Source: a bacterium (GTDB lineage: Bacteria > Verrucomicrobiota > Verrucomicrobiia > Limisphaerales > UBA8199). From it: DNA of 64,000 nt. Under the pieces are notes generated by a model, which saw only the letters and a program-made list of their open reading frames with translations, made no database searches and was not told where the DNA came from. The translations under genes were made by a program, and so were the position numbers. Shown here in pieces: positions 18,909 to 28,167 of the stretch (the first letter of the stretch is position 1; each line of letters opens with the position of its first letter). The stretch spans positions 1-64,000 of the forward strand of contig JAJYHY010000003.1 of assembly GCA_021784555.1 (NCBI GenBank), read 5' to 3'.

Positions 18909-21900
18909 ATGCCTATTGATCCTCATCTCAAAGCGCAGCTCGACGAGGTCGCAGCCTGCCGGAGCCGGCTTCAGTTTTGGTGCAAACTAGCCGTTGGCTG
19001 GGCGGCGGCCGCGGCGGTTGGACTCGCCCTGCTCGAGATTGAGCGAGCAAGCGGCTTGGCTTCCTCACTCTCATTGCCCGTCATCGCGGCTCTGGGTATT
19101 GGAACCATTGCGGTCTTGATTATTCGGCATCATTCGAGGCAGCCCGATGCGGCATCGCTCATCATCGAGTTGGAACGGCGCTTTCCCCAGCTCGATGGGC
19201 GGCTTCTTACCGCCGCTCAGCAAAGCCGCACCGAGGGCGCCGAACTGGGATTCCTCCAGGAGCGGTTGCTCAAAGAAACCCTGGAGCACAGCCGTCGATA
19301 CGACTGGGCGGGCCTGATTCCGGAATCGCGCGTAGCCTTCGGGCGGATGGCGCATTGGGCAGCTTTGTGCCTGTTTGGTCTCGTCCTGTGGGGCCTGCGC
19401 ACGCCCGGCACACGTGCCCTGCTGATCCGCAACTTTGTGTCGGGCGTCACCGTCACGCCTGGCGATGCCAACCTGGAGCGCGGGGACACGTTGGTTGTGC
19501 TCGCCCGGTTCAAGGGCCCGCTGCCGGCGACGGTGAACCTGGTTATCGACTCGGCCACCGGCGGACCGGGGCATCCGCGCTCCAATGCGCGTATCCCCTT
19601 GGTCAAGAGCCTGGCGGACCCCATGTTCGGCGGCAGCGTCCCGGAAGTGACGACTAATTTCGAGTATTACATCGCTTATGCCGGCGGGCGCACCCGCGAC
19701 TTCAAAGTCACTGTCTTCGAGTATCCGCGTTTGGAGCGGGCCGATGCCAGCCTCCTCTTCCCAGCCTACACCCGTGAAAAGCCAAAACACATTGAGGATA
19801 CGCTCCGCGTGACGGCAGTGGAAGGTTCGCGGCTGGACCTGGCGCTTCACCTCAACAAGCCCGTTCGCACCGCGAACCTCCTGAGCACCGACAAGCAGGC
19901 CGAAACCATTCCTCTCAAGGTCGAGCCGAATCGGCCTGAGGCTTCACTCGGCGGCTTTGTCCTCGGCCACAGTGCCACCTATAACCTGGAACTCGTAGAT
20001 GCCAAGGGCCGGACCAACAAGGTCCCTTCCCAGTTCGTTTTCAGTGTCCTCACCAATCGCACACCGGAACTGGTCCTAACTGCTCCGCGAGGTGACATGC
20101 GTCCCTCTCCTCTCCAGGAGATCACGTTTCGAGGAACCGTCTGGGACGATTTTGGGGTATTGGCCTACGGGCTGGGCTATTGCCAGGCAGGCAAAGACCC
20201 GGTGCTGGTGACCTTGGGCAAGAATGTCCCCGCCAAACAAAAGCGCAACTTCCATTACCTCTTACGTCTCGAACAGCTCCATGTCCAGCCCGACCAGCTT
20301 GTCTCCTGGTTTGCCTGGGCCGACGACCTTGGACCGGATGGCCGGCCACGCCATACCACCGGTGACCTGTTCTTTGGAGAGATCCGCCCCTTCGATGAAG
20401 TGTTCCGTGAGGGACAAGGGATGGCCGGAGGCTCGCAGCAGGGCGCGGGTGGGCAGCGGAGTGGCGGCCCCGCTCAAAGATTGGCGGAGCTGCAAAAGCA
20501 GATTATCAACGCGACCTGGAATATCCAGCGCGCCGCGAATGGGATACGTTCCTCTACGCCAGGAGGCGGTTCGCGGTCCGAGCAACCAACTCCGAAGCCG
20601 GGGAAGGAACAGAGTTCTCACCAAGGAGAATCCAGTGTGTGGAAACCGGGACCGATGCCGGTCGGGGGGTCTGGAGTCCTTGAGTCGCAAAACATGTTGC
20701 AGGCGAGCCAGGCTTTGCTGCGTGTGCGGCGAGGGCGAAGCGCTATGCATCTGAGGCGCGCACAGCGGCATTTCTCATTAAGCATTGGGCATTTACCATT
20801 ATTCATTGGCAATGCCAAATGCACAATGCCTAATGCCCAATGCTCAATGAGATGGGAGAACCGGTCAGAGGTCCGCCTCGCTAGGACAGGATTCCGCGGG
20901 TGGCTCGTACACCACGCAAACGAAGGAAACGAAGAGTCGTCGCGCGCGCCCCAGGCTGGCTTCTGGGCGTCGGCCGTCTTTGGCCAAATTGGGCCGCAGT
21001 CCTCCGGCCCTGAGCCTCACCCACAGCCCGCCCCCCCTTCGCACCCGCACGTCGCCGTCACTGGCGCGCCTGCCAACTATCTCAGTGATTTGGCAGTCGT
21101 GCGCCAGGCCCTGGAGCAAGCGATCCAGCAAGCCCAGGCGGCCTCCGCTCGCCAACAGGACCCTAGGACCTCACCGATTTGGAGCCAGACCCTCAAGGAC
21201 ATGCGCTCGGCTCTGGAGCGGATGAAAGAGGCCTCGCAATCTTCCGCCCCGCTCTCCGAGGCCCTGGATGCCGAACAGGCCGCCTACCAATGCCTGCTGA
21301 TGCTTCAGCAGCATGAATACCAGGTGTCGCTGGGCCGGCGGCAATCGGGAGGCCAGGGCAGCGGTGGCCGGAGTCGGCAGATGCAGCTTGAACTGGATCA
21401 GATGGACCTGACCCAATCCCAGAACCGATACGAGACCCAGAGCCAGGCGCAGGCGCCGGTCTCCTCCCAGGGTCGGGAGCAGTTGGAGATCAGCGCCCGG
21501 CTTCAGGAATTGGCCCGCCGCCAGCAGGACCTCAATGACCGGCTCAAAGAATTGCAGAGCGCGCTGGAGCAGGCCCGCACCGAGGAAGAGCGGGCTGAAA
21601 TCCGGCGCCGTCTCAAACGGCTCGAAGAGGACGAACAGAAGATGCTGTCGAGTGTCGATGCCCTGCGCCAGCGAATGGACAGCCCCCAAAACCAGTCAAG
21701 CATGACCCAGGAGCGCCTTCAACTGGATCAGACCCGCCAGGATGTTCTGCGCGCCTCCCAAGCCGCGGCCCAGGGAGAGGTATCTCAGGCCCTGGCCTCC
21801 GGCACCCGTGCCCAACGTCAGTTGCGGCAAGTCCAGGACGAGATGCGGCGAAAGAGCTCCAGCCAATTTGCTCAGGATTTGCGCCAGATGCGGGAGCAGG

Positions 21901-23171
21901 CCCGCGAACTTGCCAGTCGCCAAAACGAAATCCTCAAGGATATGACCGACAATTCCGATACCGGGCGTAAGAGCCTTTCGGAATCGCCCGAGCGCCAAAG
22001 AGCGAGTGAATTGCTCGCCGGCCAAAACCATCTCATGACCAATCTAATCGAGCGCGCCAGTCGGGTTTCCGAGCAGGCCGAGGCCACGGAACCCCTCCTC
22101 TCGCGCCAACTCTACGATACAGTTCGCAAATTCAGCCAGGGCAGCGCCCAGAATGTCCAGGACATCCAAAATCAACTGCTCAGCCAAGGGATGATGACTC
22201 GCGGCCTCTACGACAAGCTAAGAGACAAGTCCGAGCAGCCTGCCCCAAAAGTCATGGACCTGACCTCCGAGCTCTTGCGCCTGGGTTTTGTGCCCCAGGC
22301 GACCGATGCGGCTCAGCGTGCCCGTGACAACCTCAACCGGTTGAAACAAGGTGTCGAACAGGCCGCATCGAGCGTTCTGGGCAACGATTCAGACGCTCTC
22401 CGCCTGGCTCAACAGGAGCTTAACGATCTTGCCAGCCAGGTGCAGCGCGAAATCGCCCAGGGCCAGGGCGGAGCCGCCCAAACCAACCGGCAGGCCTCCC
22501 CTTCGGGCGAGGAGGGAACCGCTCAGAACCCTGGCGGGATATCCACTAACAGCCCGCAGGCACAGCTTGCCCGTTCCTCCCGGCAAGCCGCCCAATCGCC
22601 CCGAGGCCCACGGCAAAGCTCGGCAAGCAGCCGTTCAGGCGATCAGAACGCGGACCAACTCGCTTCATCCAATCGCAACAATCAGCCCAACGGCGGCGCG
22701 CGCCGTGCCGGCGGACAGGGCGCCAGGCGGCTCAGTTCGCTGACGGCGGGCGGCGCCGCCGGAGGCGGGGAGGGCGGCAACCTGACGCGCGAGGTGGAGA
22801 CCTTGTTGAACCGGGGCGGAGAATGGCTTTCCGGCCCGATTACGGGCAATGATTTCGTCCCGTGGTCGGAGCGCCTGCGTGACGTGGAGGACATGGTCGA
22901 TGACCCCGCCTTGCGAAACGAACTGGCCGCGGTGCGCCAACGGGCGTTGGTTTTGCGCCGCGAGTATCAGAAGGCGGCCAGGAAGCCGGATTGGGCAGTG
23001 GTGCGCTTGCGGGTCCTGAATCCACTGGTCGAAGTGCAAGAGCGCATTCGGGAGGAATTGGCGCGCCGGGCGTCCCATGAAGCGCTGGTACCCATCGACC
23101 GCGACCCGGTTCCCAGCCGTTACGCCGAGTTGGTCCAGCATTATTACGAAGAACTCGGGAAAGATAAGTGA
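18909..23171 (+). CDS. DUF4175-family protein carrying an inserted repeat element
   Basis: A 1420-residue membrane-anchored protein, long for its family. It begins with two helices (about 25-45 and 55-70), then an extracytoplasmic domain, and from about residue 700 a very long glutamine/arginine-rich coiled coil (for example RQQDLNDRLKELQSALEQAR). The conserved stretch LQKQIINATWNIQR near residue 530 is separated from the expected continuation YLSDLAVVRQALEQA by about 180 residues. Part of that spacer, residues about 589-658, is dispersed element A translated in frame. The gene therefore tolerated an insertion without a stop. The start is set by the ribosome site at 18893, and the stop overlaps the next GTG start by 4 bp. 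Confidence 0.8.
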   Translation: MPIDPHLKAQLDEVAACRSRLQFWCKLAVGWAAAAAVGLALLEIERASGLASSLSLPVIAALGIGTIAVLIIRHHSRQPDAASLIIELERRFPQLDGRLLTAAQQSRTEGAELGFLQERLLKETLEHSRRYDWAGLIPESRVAFGRMAHWAALCLFGLVLWGLRTPGTRALLIRNFVSGVTVTPGDANLERGDTLVVLARFKGPLPATVNLVIDSATGGPGHPRSNARIPLVKSLADPMFGGSVPEVTTNFEYYIAYAGGRTRDFKVTVFEYPRLERADASLLFPAYTREKPKHIEDTLRVTAVEGSRLDLALHLNKPVRTANLLSTDKQAETIPLKVEPNRPEASLGGFVLGHSATYNLELVDAKGRTNKVPSQFVFSVLTNRTPELVLTAPRGDMRPSPLQEITFRGTVWDDFGVLAYGLGYCQAGKDPVLVTLGKNVPAKQKRNFHYLLRLEQLHVQPDQLVSWFAWADDLGPDGRPRHTTGDLFFGEIRPFDEVFREGQGMAGGSQQGAGGQRSGGPAQRLAELQKQIINATWNIQRAANGIRSSTPGGGSRSEQPTPKPGKEQSSHQGESSVWKPGPMPVGGSGVLESQNMLQASQALLRVRRGRSAMHLRRAQRHFSLSIGHLPLFIGNAKCTMPNAQCSMRWENRSEVRLARTGFRGWLVHHANEGNEESSRAPQAGFWASAVFGQIGPQSSGPEPHPQPAPPSHPHVAVTGAPANYLSDLAVVRQALEQAIQQAQAASARQQDPRTSPIWSQTLKDMRSALERMKEASQSSAPLSEALDAEQAAYQCLLMLQQHEYQVSLGRRQSGGQGSGGRSRQMQLELDQMDLTQSQNRYETQSQAQAPVSSQGREQLEISARLQELARRQQDLNDRLKELQSALEQARTEEERAEIRRRLKRLEEDEQKMLSSVDALRQRMDSPQNQSSMTQERLQLDQTRQDVLRASQAAAQGEVSQALASGTRAQRQLRQVQDEMRRKSSSQFAQDLRQMREQARELASRQNEILKDMTDNSDTGRKSLSESPERQRASELLAGQNHLMTNLIERASRVSEQAEATEPLLSRQLYDTVRKFSQGSAQNVQDIQNQLLSQGMMTRGLYDKLRDKSEQPAPKVMDLTSELLRLGFVPQATDAAQRARDNLNRLKQGVEQAASSVLGNDSDALRLAQQELNDLASQVQREIAQGQGGAAQTNRQASPSGEEGTAQNPGGISTNSPQAQLARSSRQAAQSPRGPRQSSASSRSGDQNADQLASSNRNNQPNGGARRAGGQGARRLSSLTAGGAAGGGEGGNLTREVETLLNRGGEWLSGPITGNDFVPWSERLRDVEDMVDDPALRNELAAVRQRALVLRREYQKAARKPDWAVVRLRVLNPLVEVQERIREELARRASHEALVPIDRDPVPSRYAELVQHYYEELGKDK
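20674..20884 (+). repeat. Dispersed element A, copy 2, inside the DUF4175 gene
   Basis: Aligns end to end with the complement of 2010-2220. The palindromic core (cattgggcatt ... aatgcccaatg) lies around 20778-20852. In this copy the reading frame is open through the element and gives the peptide block RRAQRHFSLSIGHLPLFIGN. Similarity may begin earlier, near 20628. Confidence 0.8.
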
Positions 23172-25540
23172 CCATTTCAACCATCATTTTTGCCGGGTTG
23201 AGCTGGCTTTGGCCGCTGGTGGGGGCCCTGGCGGTTGGCGCGGGGCTTGTCGCCTGGAATTATCGGGCTGGCGCTGGCGGGCCGCTCCGATGGCTCTGCG
23301 CCCTTCTGAAAATGCTGGGGCTGGGCGCCCTGTGTCTGTGCCTGCTCCGGCCACTCTGGTCAACACAGCGGGCGCGCCCGGGCTCCAACCTTTTTGCCAT
23401 TGTCGCCGACAACAGCCAGGGCATGCGCATCAAGGACCGCGGCGCATCCATCAGCCGCGGAGAATCGCTTCGCCGGCTTCTTGACCCCGAACGCGGCGCC
23501 TGGCAATCAACGCTCGAGGACAATTTCGACGTCCGCCGCTATTACTTCGATGCCCGGCTCCAATCCACCAGGGACTTTAGTGACCTCGATTTCAACGGAC
23601 GGGCCTCGGCCATTGGCTTTACCCTCCGTACCCTGGCCGAGCGGTACAAAGGCCGCCCCCTGGCCGGCATCCTGCTCCTGACCGACGGCAATGCGACCGA
23701 CCTTCAAGGGGTGCCCGATCTCCAAGGTTCGCCTCCCATTTACCCCGTAGTCAGTGGCAGCCAGGACCCGGTCAAGGACATCGCTATCCAGCAAGTCGTG
23801 ACCGAGCAGACTGAGTTCGAGGATGCGCCCGTCTCGGTTCAGGTAAATGTCTCCGCCTCCGGGTACAGGGGACAAACGATTGTGGCGCGGCTGCTTGAAA
23901 CGGACGGCAAACAGGTCGGCGAACAGCGGCTTAGAGCACGAAAAACCAATGACCAACTCGCCTTCCGTTTCCGGTTCCGGCCCGAAGCGCCCGGCCTGGT
24001 CTTCTACCGGGTGAAGGTCCGCGCTCGGAATGAGTTGGAAGCATCGAGCCGCCCGGCGGACACCCAGGAGGCAACGCTCGAAAACAATCAGGCCGTGGCC
24101 GTCATCAATCGCGGACATGGCCCCTACCGGATTCTCTATGTCTCGGGCCGGCCAAATTGGGAATTCAAGTTTCTCAACCGCGCGGCGCAGGATGACCCGC
24201 AAGTCCAGTTAGTCGCCCTGCTCCGGGTTGCCAAACGCGAGCCGAGATTCCATTTCCTCGGACGGCCGGGAGAAACGAGCAACCCGCTCTTCCGAGGGTT
24301 CGGCAATCAATCCCCTGAGGACGTCGAGCAATACGACCAGCCCGTCCTGGTCCGGCTTAACACGCGCGACCAATTTGAACTGCGCGGCGGCTTCCCGCGT
24401 ACTGCGGAAGACCTCTATCAATACAAAGCGGTTATCGTTGGCGATCTCGAGGAAGCCTTTTTTACTCCCGACCAGGCCAATCTGCTCCAGAAATATGTCT
24501 CCGAACGCGGGGGCGGATTCCTCATGCTCGGGGGCATGGAATCCTTCGAGCAAGGCAAGTACCGGAACACGCCCATTGGAGACATGCTGCCGGTCTATCT
24601 GGATCACCCTGCTCCGGTCAAATACACCGGCCCCTACCATTTCGACCTGACCCGCGAAGGACTGCTCCAGCCCTGGGCGCGGCTCAGGGACAACGAAAAG
24701 AGTGAAGAATCCCGGCTGAGTGAGATGACCCCATTCGAGGTTTTCAATCCGGTGGGCGAGCCCAGGCCCGGCGCCAGTGTCATTGGCACGGTCACCGATG
24801 CCAGCGGCCAGAAGTCGCCCGCATTGGTCGTCCAACGCTTCGGACGGGGCCGAACCGCCGCGATGATGATCGGCGATGTGTGGCGCTGGGGCTTTCACGA
24901 TGCCGCGGCGCATCGCGACATGAACAAGGCCTGGAGGCAACTGTTGCGCTGGCTGGTCACCGACGTGCCGAATCGCGTTCAACTCACGGCTCGACCTGAA
25001 CCGCGGAACCCCAACGGCGCGGTAGTCCTTCAAGTCCGCGTCATGGACCCGAAATTCCAACCGCTGGACAATGCCAATGTGCGCATCCAGGTCCAGCCGG
25101 TCCTCTCCGACGCAACCGCAGGCGTCTTGACCAACGCCATTGACCTCCGCGCCGAGGCTTCCCCCGATGAACCGGGTCTCTACACCGCAACCTATGTCCC
25201 GCGCATCGCCGGCGGCTACTGTGCCACGGCCTGGGCCACGAATTCAGCCGGCACCCCGGTCGGCAGCGCCGAGGCAGGCTGGGCAACCGATCTCGCCGCC
25301 GCGGAATTCCAGTCTCTGACACCGAACGTCGCGCTGCTGGAGGCCATCGCGCGCAAGACCGGCGGCGAAATCGTTCCCGCCACTAGGCTGAATGCCTTTG
25401 CGCGCAATCTGCCCCGGCGCCATGCCCCGGTCATGGAGGCCTGGAGCTATCCGCTTTGGCACACACCGCTCATGTTCAGTTTCGCCCTGGTTTGCTTTGT
25501 CTCCGAATGGGGCCTGCGCCGCTGGAAAGGAATGCCATGA
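23168..25540 (+). CDS. vWA/glutamine-amidotransferase-like membrane protein
   Basis: A 790-residue protein. The GTG start overlaps the preceding stop (GTGA). Two N-terminal helices (about 5-25 and 35-57) are followed by a vWA-type domain whose MIDAS-like motif reads DNSQGM rather than DxSxS. A domain of the glutamine-amidotransferase fold comes next (AVIVGDLEEAFF, then YVSERGGGFLMLGGMESF, about residues 430-460) without an evident catalytic Cys. A last helix (PLMFSFALVCFVSEWGLRR) closes it. Such proteins belong with MoxR/DUF58/BatA clusters; the function is not known. Confidence 0.8.
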   Translation: MTISTIIFAGLSWLWPLVGALAVGAGLVAWNYRAGAGGPLRWLCALLKMLGLGALCLCLLRPLWSTQRARPGSNLFAIVADNSQGMRIKDRGASISRGESLRRLLDPERGAWQSTLEDNFDVRRYYFDARLQSTRDFSDLDFNGRASAIGFTLRTLAERYKGRPLAGILLLTDGNATDLQGVPDLQGSPPIYPVVSGSQDPVKDIAIQQVVTEQTEFEDAPVSVQVNVSASGYRGQTIVARLLETDGKQVGEQRLRARKTNDQLAFRFRFRPEAPGLVFYRVKVRARNELEASSRPADTQEATLENNQAVAVINRGHGPYRILYVSGRPNWEFKFLNRAAQDDPQVQLVALLRVAKREPRFHFLGRPGETSNPLFRGFGNQSPEDVEQYDQPVLVRLNTRDQFELRGGFPRTAEDLYQYKAVIVGDLEEAFFTPDQANLLQKYVSERGGGFLMLGGMESFEQGKYRNTPIGDMLPVYLDHPAPVKYTGPYHFDLTREGLLQPWARLRDNEKSEESRLSEMTPFEVFNPVGEPRPGASVIGTVTDASGQKSPALVVQRFGRGRTAAMMIGDVWRWGFHDAAAHRDMNKAWRQLLRWLVTDVPNRVQLTARPEPRNPNGAVVLQVRVMDPKFQPLDNANVRIQVQPVLSDATAGVLTNAIDLRAEASPDEPGLYTATYVPRIAGGYCATAWATNSAGTPVGSAEAGWATDLAAAEFQSLTPNVALLEAIARKTGGEIVPATRLNAFARNLPRRHAPVMEAWSYPLWHTPLMFSFALVCFVSEWGLRRWKGMP

Positions 25541-25559
25541 CTCGCGAGGAAAAGCAGAA

Positions 25560-26660
25560 ATGAGAAAACAGAGAGCTCAAAACCTTCCAACCAAGGGCAT
25601 ATTCCGGCGGTTCCGTGTATTCCGTGTATTCCGTGGTTCCCCTCTCTTTTCTCCCCGTGTTTCGCGTGTCTCGCGGTCCCCAACTCGGTTTTGGTCATTA
25701 TGGCTTTTGGGTGTCGGATTTGTTTTGACTTTCAGTGCCATTGCGTCGCCCGCCGCGCCTGCCGGCCAGACGACCGTCATCACCGTGGTGGGCGCGGCGG
25801 GCGAGCCTGAATACGCGGCTATCTTCAGGCAGGAGGCGGCCTTATGGAAGAAGGCCTGCGCCAAAGGGGGCGCCCGGCTTATCAGCCTCGGTCTTGGCGC
25901 AGAGGGCGCTACCAACGATTTCGATCTGCTCAAACAGACTCTCGCGTCTCAACCCACCGACGGCCTGGCCCAACTCTGGATTGTGCTCATCGGCCACGGC
26001 ACCTTCGACGGCCAGGCCGCCAAATTCAATCTCCGCGGACCGGATGTCACCGCCGCCGAAATGGCCGGCTGGCTTCGCCCCTTCACGCGCCCGCTGGCGT
26101 TCATTGATACCAGCGCCTCCAGCGCGCCCTTCCTCAATCAATTGTCCAGGTCCAACCGCGTCGTCATCACCGCCACACGCAGCGGCAACGAAATCAATTT
26201 CACCCGCTTCGGACAGTTCTTCGCACAAGCGATTTCAGACCCGCGGGCCGATCTCGACAAGGACGGCGAGGTTTCGCTCCTGGAGGCTTTCCTGAGCGCC
26301 TCCCGGCAGACCGCTGAGTTCTATAAACTCCAGGGGCGCATTATCACCGAGCACGCCCTCCTGGATGATAACGGCGACAAATTGGGCACGCCCGCCGATT
26401 GGTTTCAAGGCCTGCGTCCCGCAAAGAAGCCCAGGTCAAACACCGCCGTCGATGGACTTCTGGCCGGACAGTTTTGCTTGATTCCGAGCCAGAGCGAGCG
26501 CAAACTGACTACTCAAGAGCGCGCCCAGCGGGATGCGCTGGAACGGGCGGTCTTCCGTATCCGGGCAGAAAAGGGGACACTGCCGAAGGACGAATACTAC
26601 CGGAAATTGGAGAAACCGCTGTTGGAATTGGCGCGTTTTTACGAGTCGAAATCGCTTTGA
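25560..26660 (+). CDS. C13 peptidase-like (caspase-fold) protein without catalytic Cys
   Basis: A 366-residue exported protein ending the MoxR operon. After a hydrophobic segment (LWLLGVGFVLTFSAIASPAAPA) the domain shows the legumain/caspase-like order: strand VITVVGAAGE, strand plus histidine LWIVLIGHGTFDG, and the place of the catalytic Cys in LAFIDTSASSAPFL, where only Ser/Ala occur. Further blocks are VVITATRSGNEINFTRFGQFF and DLDKDGEVSLLEAFLSASR. It is therefore probably an inactive relative. Residues about 17-40 (FRRFRVFRVFRG) are encoded by a dispersed repeat (25611-25677), so the true start may lie downstream. The preceding gene ends 19 bp upstream. Confidence 0.7.
   Translation: MRKQRAQNLPTKGIFRRFRVFRVFRGSPLFSPRVSRVSRSPTRFWSLWLLGVGFVLTFSAIASPAAPAGQTTVITVVGAAGEPEYAAIFRQEAALWKKACAKGGARLISLGLGAEGATNDFDLLKQTLASQPTDGLAQLWIVLIGHGTFDGQAAKFNLRGPDVTAAEMAGWLRPFTRPLAFIDTSASSAPFLNQLSRSNRVVITATRSGNEINFTRFGQFFAQAISDPRADLDKDGEVSLLEAFLSASRQTAEFYKLQGRIITEHALLDDNGDKLGTPADWFQGLRPAKKPRSNTAVDGLLAGQFCLIPSQSERKLTTQERAQRDALERAVFRIRAEKGTLPKDEYYRKLEKPLLELARFYESKSL
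25611..25677 (+). repeat. Dispersed repeat forming the gene's N-terminus
   Basis: Three tandem copies of a tccgtgtat-like unit (25611-25636) and then gtgtttcgcgtgtctcgcgg, which also occurs in the inverted repeat at 14502-14612. Confidence 0.6.
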
Positions 26661-26880
26661 AATGCTGCAAGAGTGGGACCGGCCCAGTCCCGGGGCCACG
26701 CGCTGATGGCCCTCGCCGAAAGACCATGGATGAGGTGATCGGGGCTGGCAAAGCCCGGTGAAGACTTGCGCAAAGCTTGACTTGGCTCAAGGCGGGAGCG
26801 CGGCTTATGAGGCAATTTAAGAGCGTAGTTCGGCAAAATATGTGTGGCGCCTGCGGGTGGCGGGTGGAAAATAAAAAACC

Positions 26881-27180
26881 GTGAACAAGAACTGGACTGA
26901 GAGCTTTGAGACCAGATGCCGGGAGGATGCCCGGTGTGAGATTTGCCCCCTGAATCGGGTCAGGGCCGGCGTAGCGGTGCGCATCAAGCAACTCTGCGCC
27001 GCGCCCGAGATTCAGAACCGCCTGCGCGAAATCGGCTTCTGTGAAGACCAGATTATCCGCCTGCTGACAAGCCAGACGAATTTTATCTGCCAGATCTGCA
27101 ATGCCAGGCTTGCCATCAGCGAACGGTTGGCCCGGCTCATCATGGTCGAGCCCGTCCGGCGGGAGATGCCCGGCCGCTAA
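26881..27180 (+). CDS. FeoA-domain protein
   Basis: A 99-residue protein. Residues about 22-92 fit the FeoA SH3-like domain: CPLNRVRAGVAVRIKQL, NRLREIGFCEDQIIRLL, and the closing NARLAISERLARLIMVEP. FeoA normally helps the ferrous iron transporter FeoB. No feoB is nearby. A cysteine-rich start (CREDARCEICPL) and a further Cys-x2-Cys (ICQICN) are unusual and could bind metal. It opens with GTG at 26881, and the 220 bp before it hold no clear signal. Confidence 0.75.
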   Translation: MNKNWTESFETRCREDARCEICPLNRVRAGVAVRIKQLCAAPEIQNRLREIGFCEDQIIRLLTSQTNFICQICNARLAISERLARLIMVEPVRREMPGR

Positions 27181-27357
27181 GAGCGGGCCGACCGCGGATT
27201 ACACGGAAGGGGAAGCAGCAGCAGCGAGGAACCACTCGCACGCGGGATCCGCACCGCCGCCCCTGCGCAATCCGGGGAACTCTCGAACGGCAATTTGCGG
27301 AATCGGCGAGGCTGGACGGGGCTATCCTTAGGAATCTTGAAATGTTGAAATGACGCC

Positions 27358-27762
27358 ATGAGCAAGGAACGATTCGCCGAGCGAAAAGCCGAATTGGAAA
27401 ACGCCCTCCAGCGACTCCAGGAAGCTGTTGCGCAACCCGAAAGCGCCCTTGTGCGTGACGCCGTAATCCAGCGTTTCGAGTTTACCTTTGAACTCGTTTG
27501 GAAAAGCCTCAAGCTCTATCTTGATCGGCAGGGACTGGATTGTGGCGGCCCGCGCTCTACTCTCAAAAAAGCCTTTACTGAAGGACTGATTGCCTCCGCG
27601 GATGAAGCGGACGTTTGGCTGCGTCTCCTCGAAGATCGCAACCTTACCAGCCACGCGTATGATGAGGCTCTGGCTACGCGTATCTACCGGCACATTGTGA
27701 AGGATTACGCTGTAATCCTCGCTGAGATGGGGAAAAAGATCCAAACGCTCACCTGGGAGTGA
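27358..27762 (+). CDS. HEPN-type (HI0074 family) protein, toxin partner
   Basis: A 134-residue helical protein of the nucleotidyltransferase substrate-binding (HI0074) family. It has the family stretch FEFTFELVWKSLKLYL near residue 43 and an RNLTSH motif near residue 98, which fits the Rx4-6H motif of HEPN RNases. In characterised HEPN/MNT pairs the HEPN protein is an RNase toxin that its partner nucleotidyltransferase silences. The partner gene follows at once, with stop and start regions overlapping or 2 bp apart. Confidence 0.85.
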   Translation: MSKERFAERKAELENALQRLQEAVAQPESALVRDAVIQRFEFTFELVWKSLKLYLDRQGLDCGGPRSTLKKAFTEGLIASADEADVWLRLLEDRNLTSHAYDEALATRIYRHIVKDYAVILAEMGKKIQTLTWE

Positions 27763-27764
27763 AT

Positions 27765-28082
27765 ATGAAGTCGCTTGCTCTTCGCGAAAAAGATTTGGCC
27801 GTCTTGCGCGGAGCGTTCCGACGTTTTCCCGCAGTTCGCGAAGTGCGCGTCTTTGGCTCGCGCGCCGCGGGCCACGCCCGACGTGCTTCCGATCTCGATC
27901 TTGCCATTTCCGCGCCGGAAGCCACTCCTGCGGAATGGAGCAACCTTTGCGATGCGCTTGAAAACGCGCCGCTCATTTACGAACTCGACCTTGTGCGCCC
28001 GGAGCAAACCACTAGCCAACGGCTGAAGGACAAAATTGAGCGGGAGGGGATTACAATTTTTCCGGGGGAAGACCGGGTGTGA
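27765..28082 (+). CDS. MNT-type nucleotidyltransferase, antitoxin partner
   Basis: A 105-residue minimal nucleotidyltransferase with the GSx10DxD motif (GSRAAGHARRASDLD near residue 32) and a later aspartate in YELDLV. It pairs with the upstream HEPN protein as a type VII toxin-antitoxin system. The ATG at 27765 was used; a GTG at 27759 overlaps the upstream stop and is also possible. Confidence 0.85.
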   Translation: MKSLALREKDLAVLRGAFRRFPAVREVRVFGSRAAGHARRASDLDLAISAPEATPAEWSNLCDALENAPLIYELDLVRPEQTTSQRLKDKIEREGITIFPGEDRV

Positions 28083-28167
28083 AGGATGCCTGGGTTGCAG
28101 CGGCCGGATTTGGTGGTGACTCATCAAGGGCGCTTCATCTGCTCGTTGCCGCTCAGCTCGATCACGC

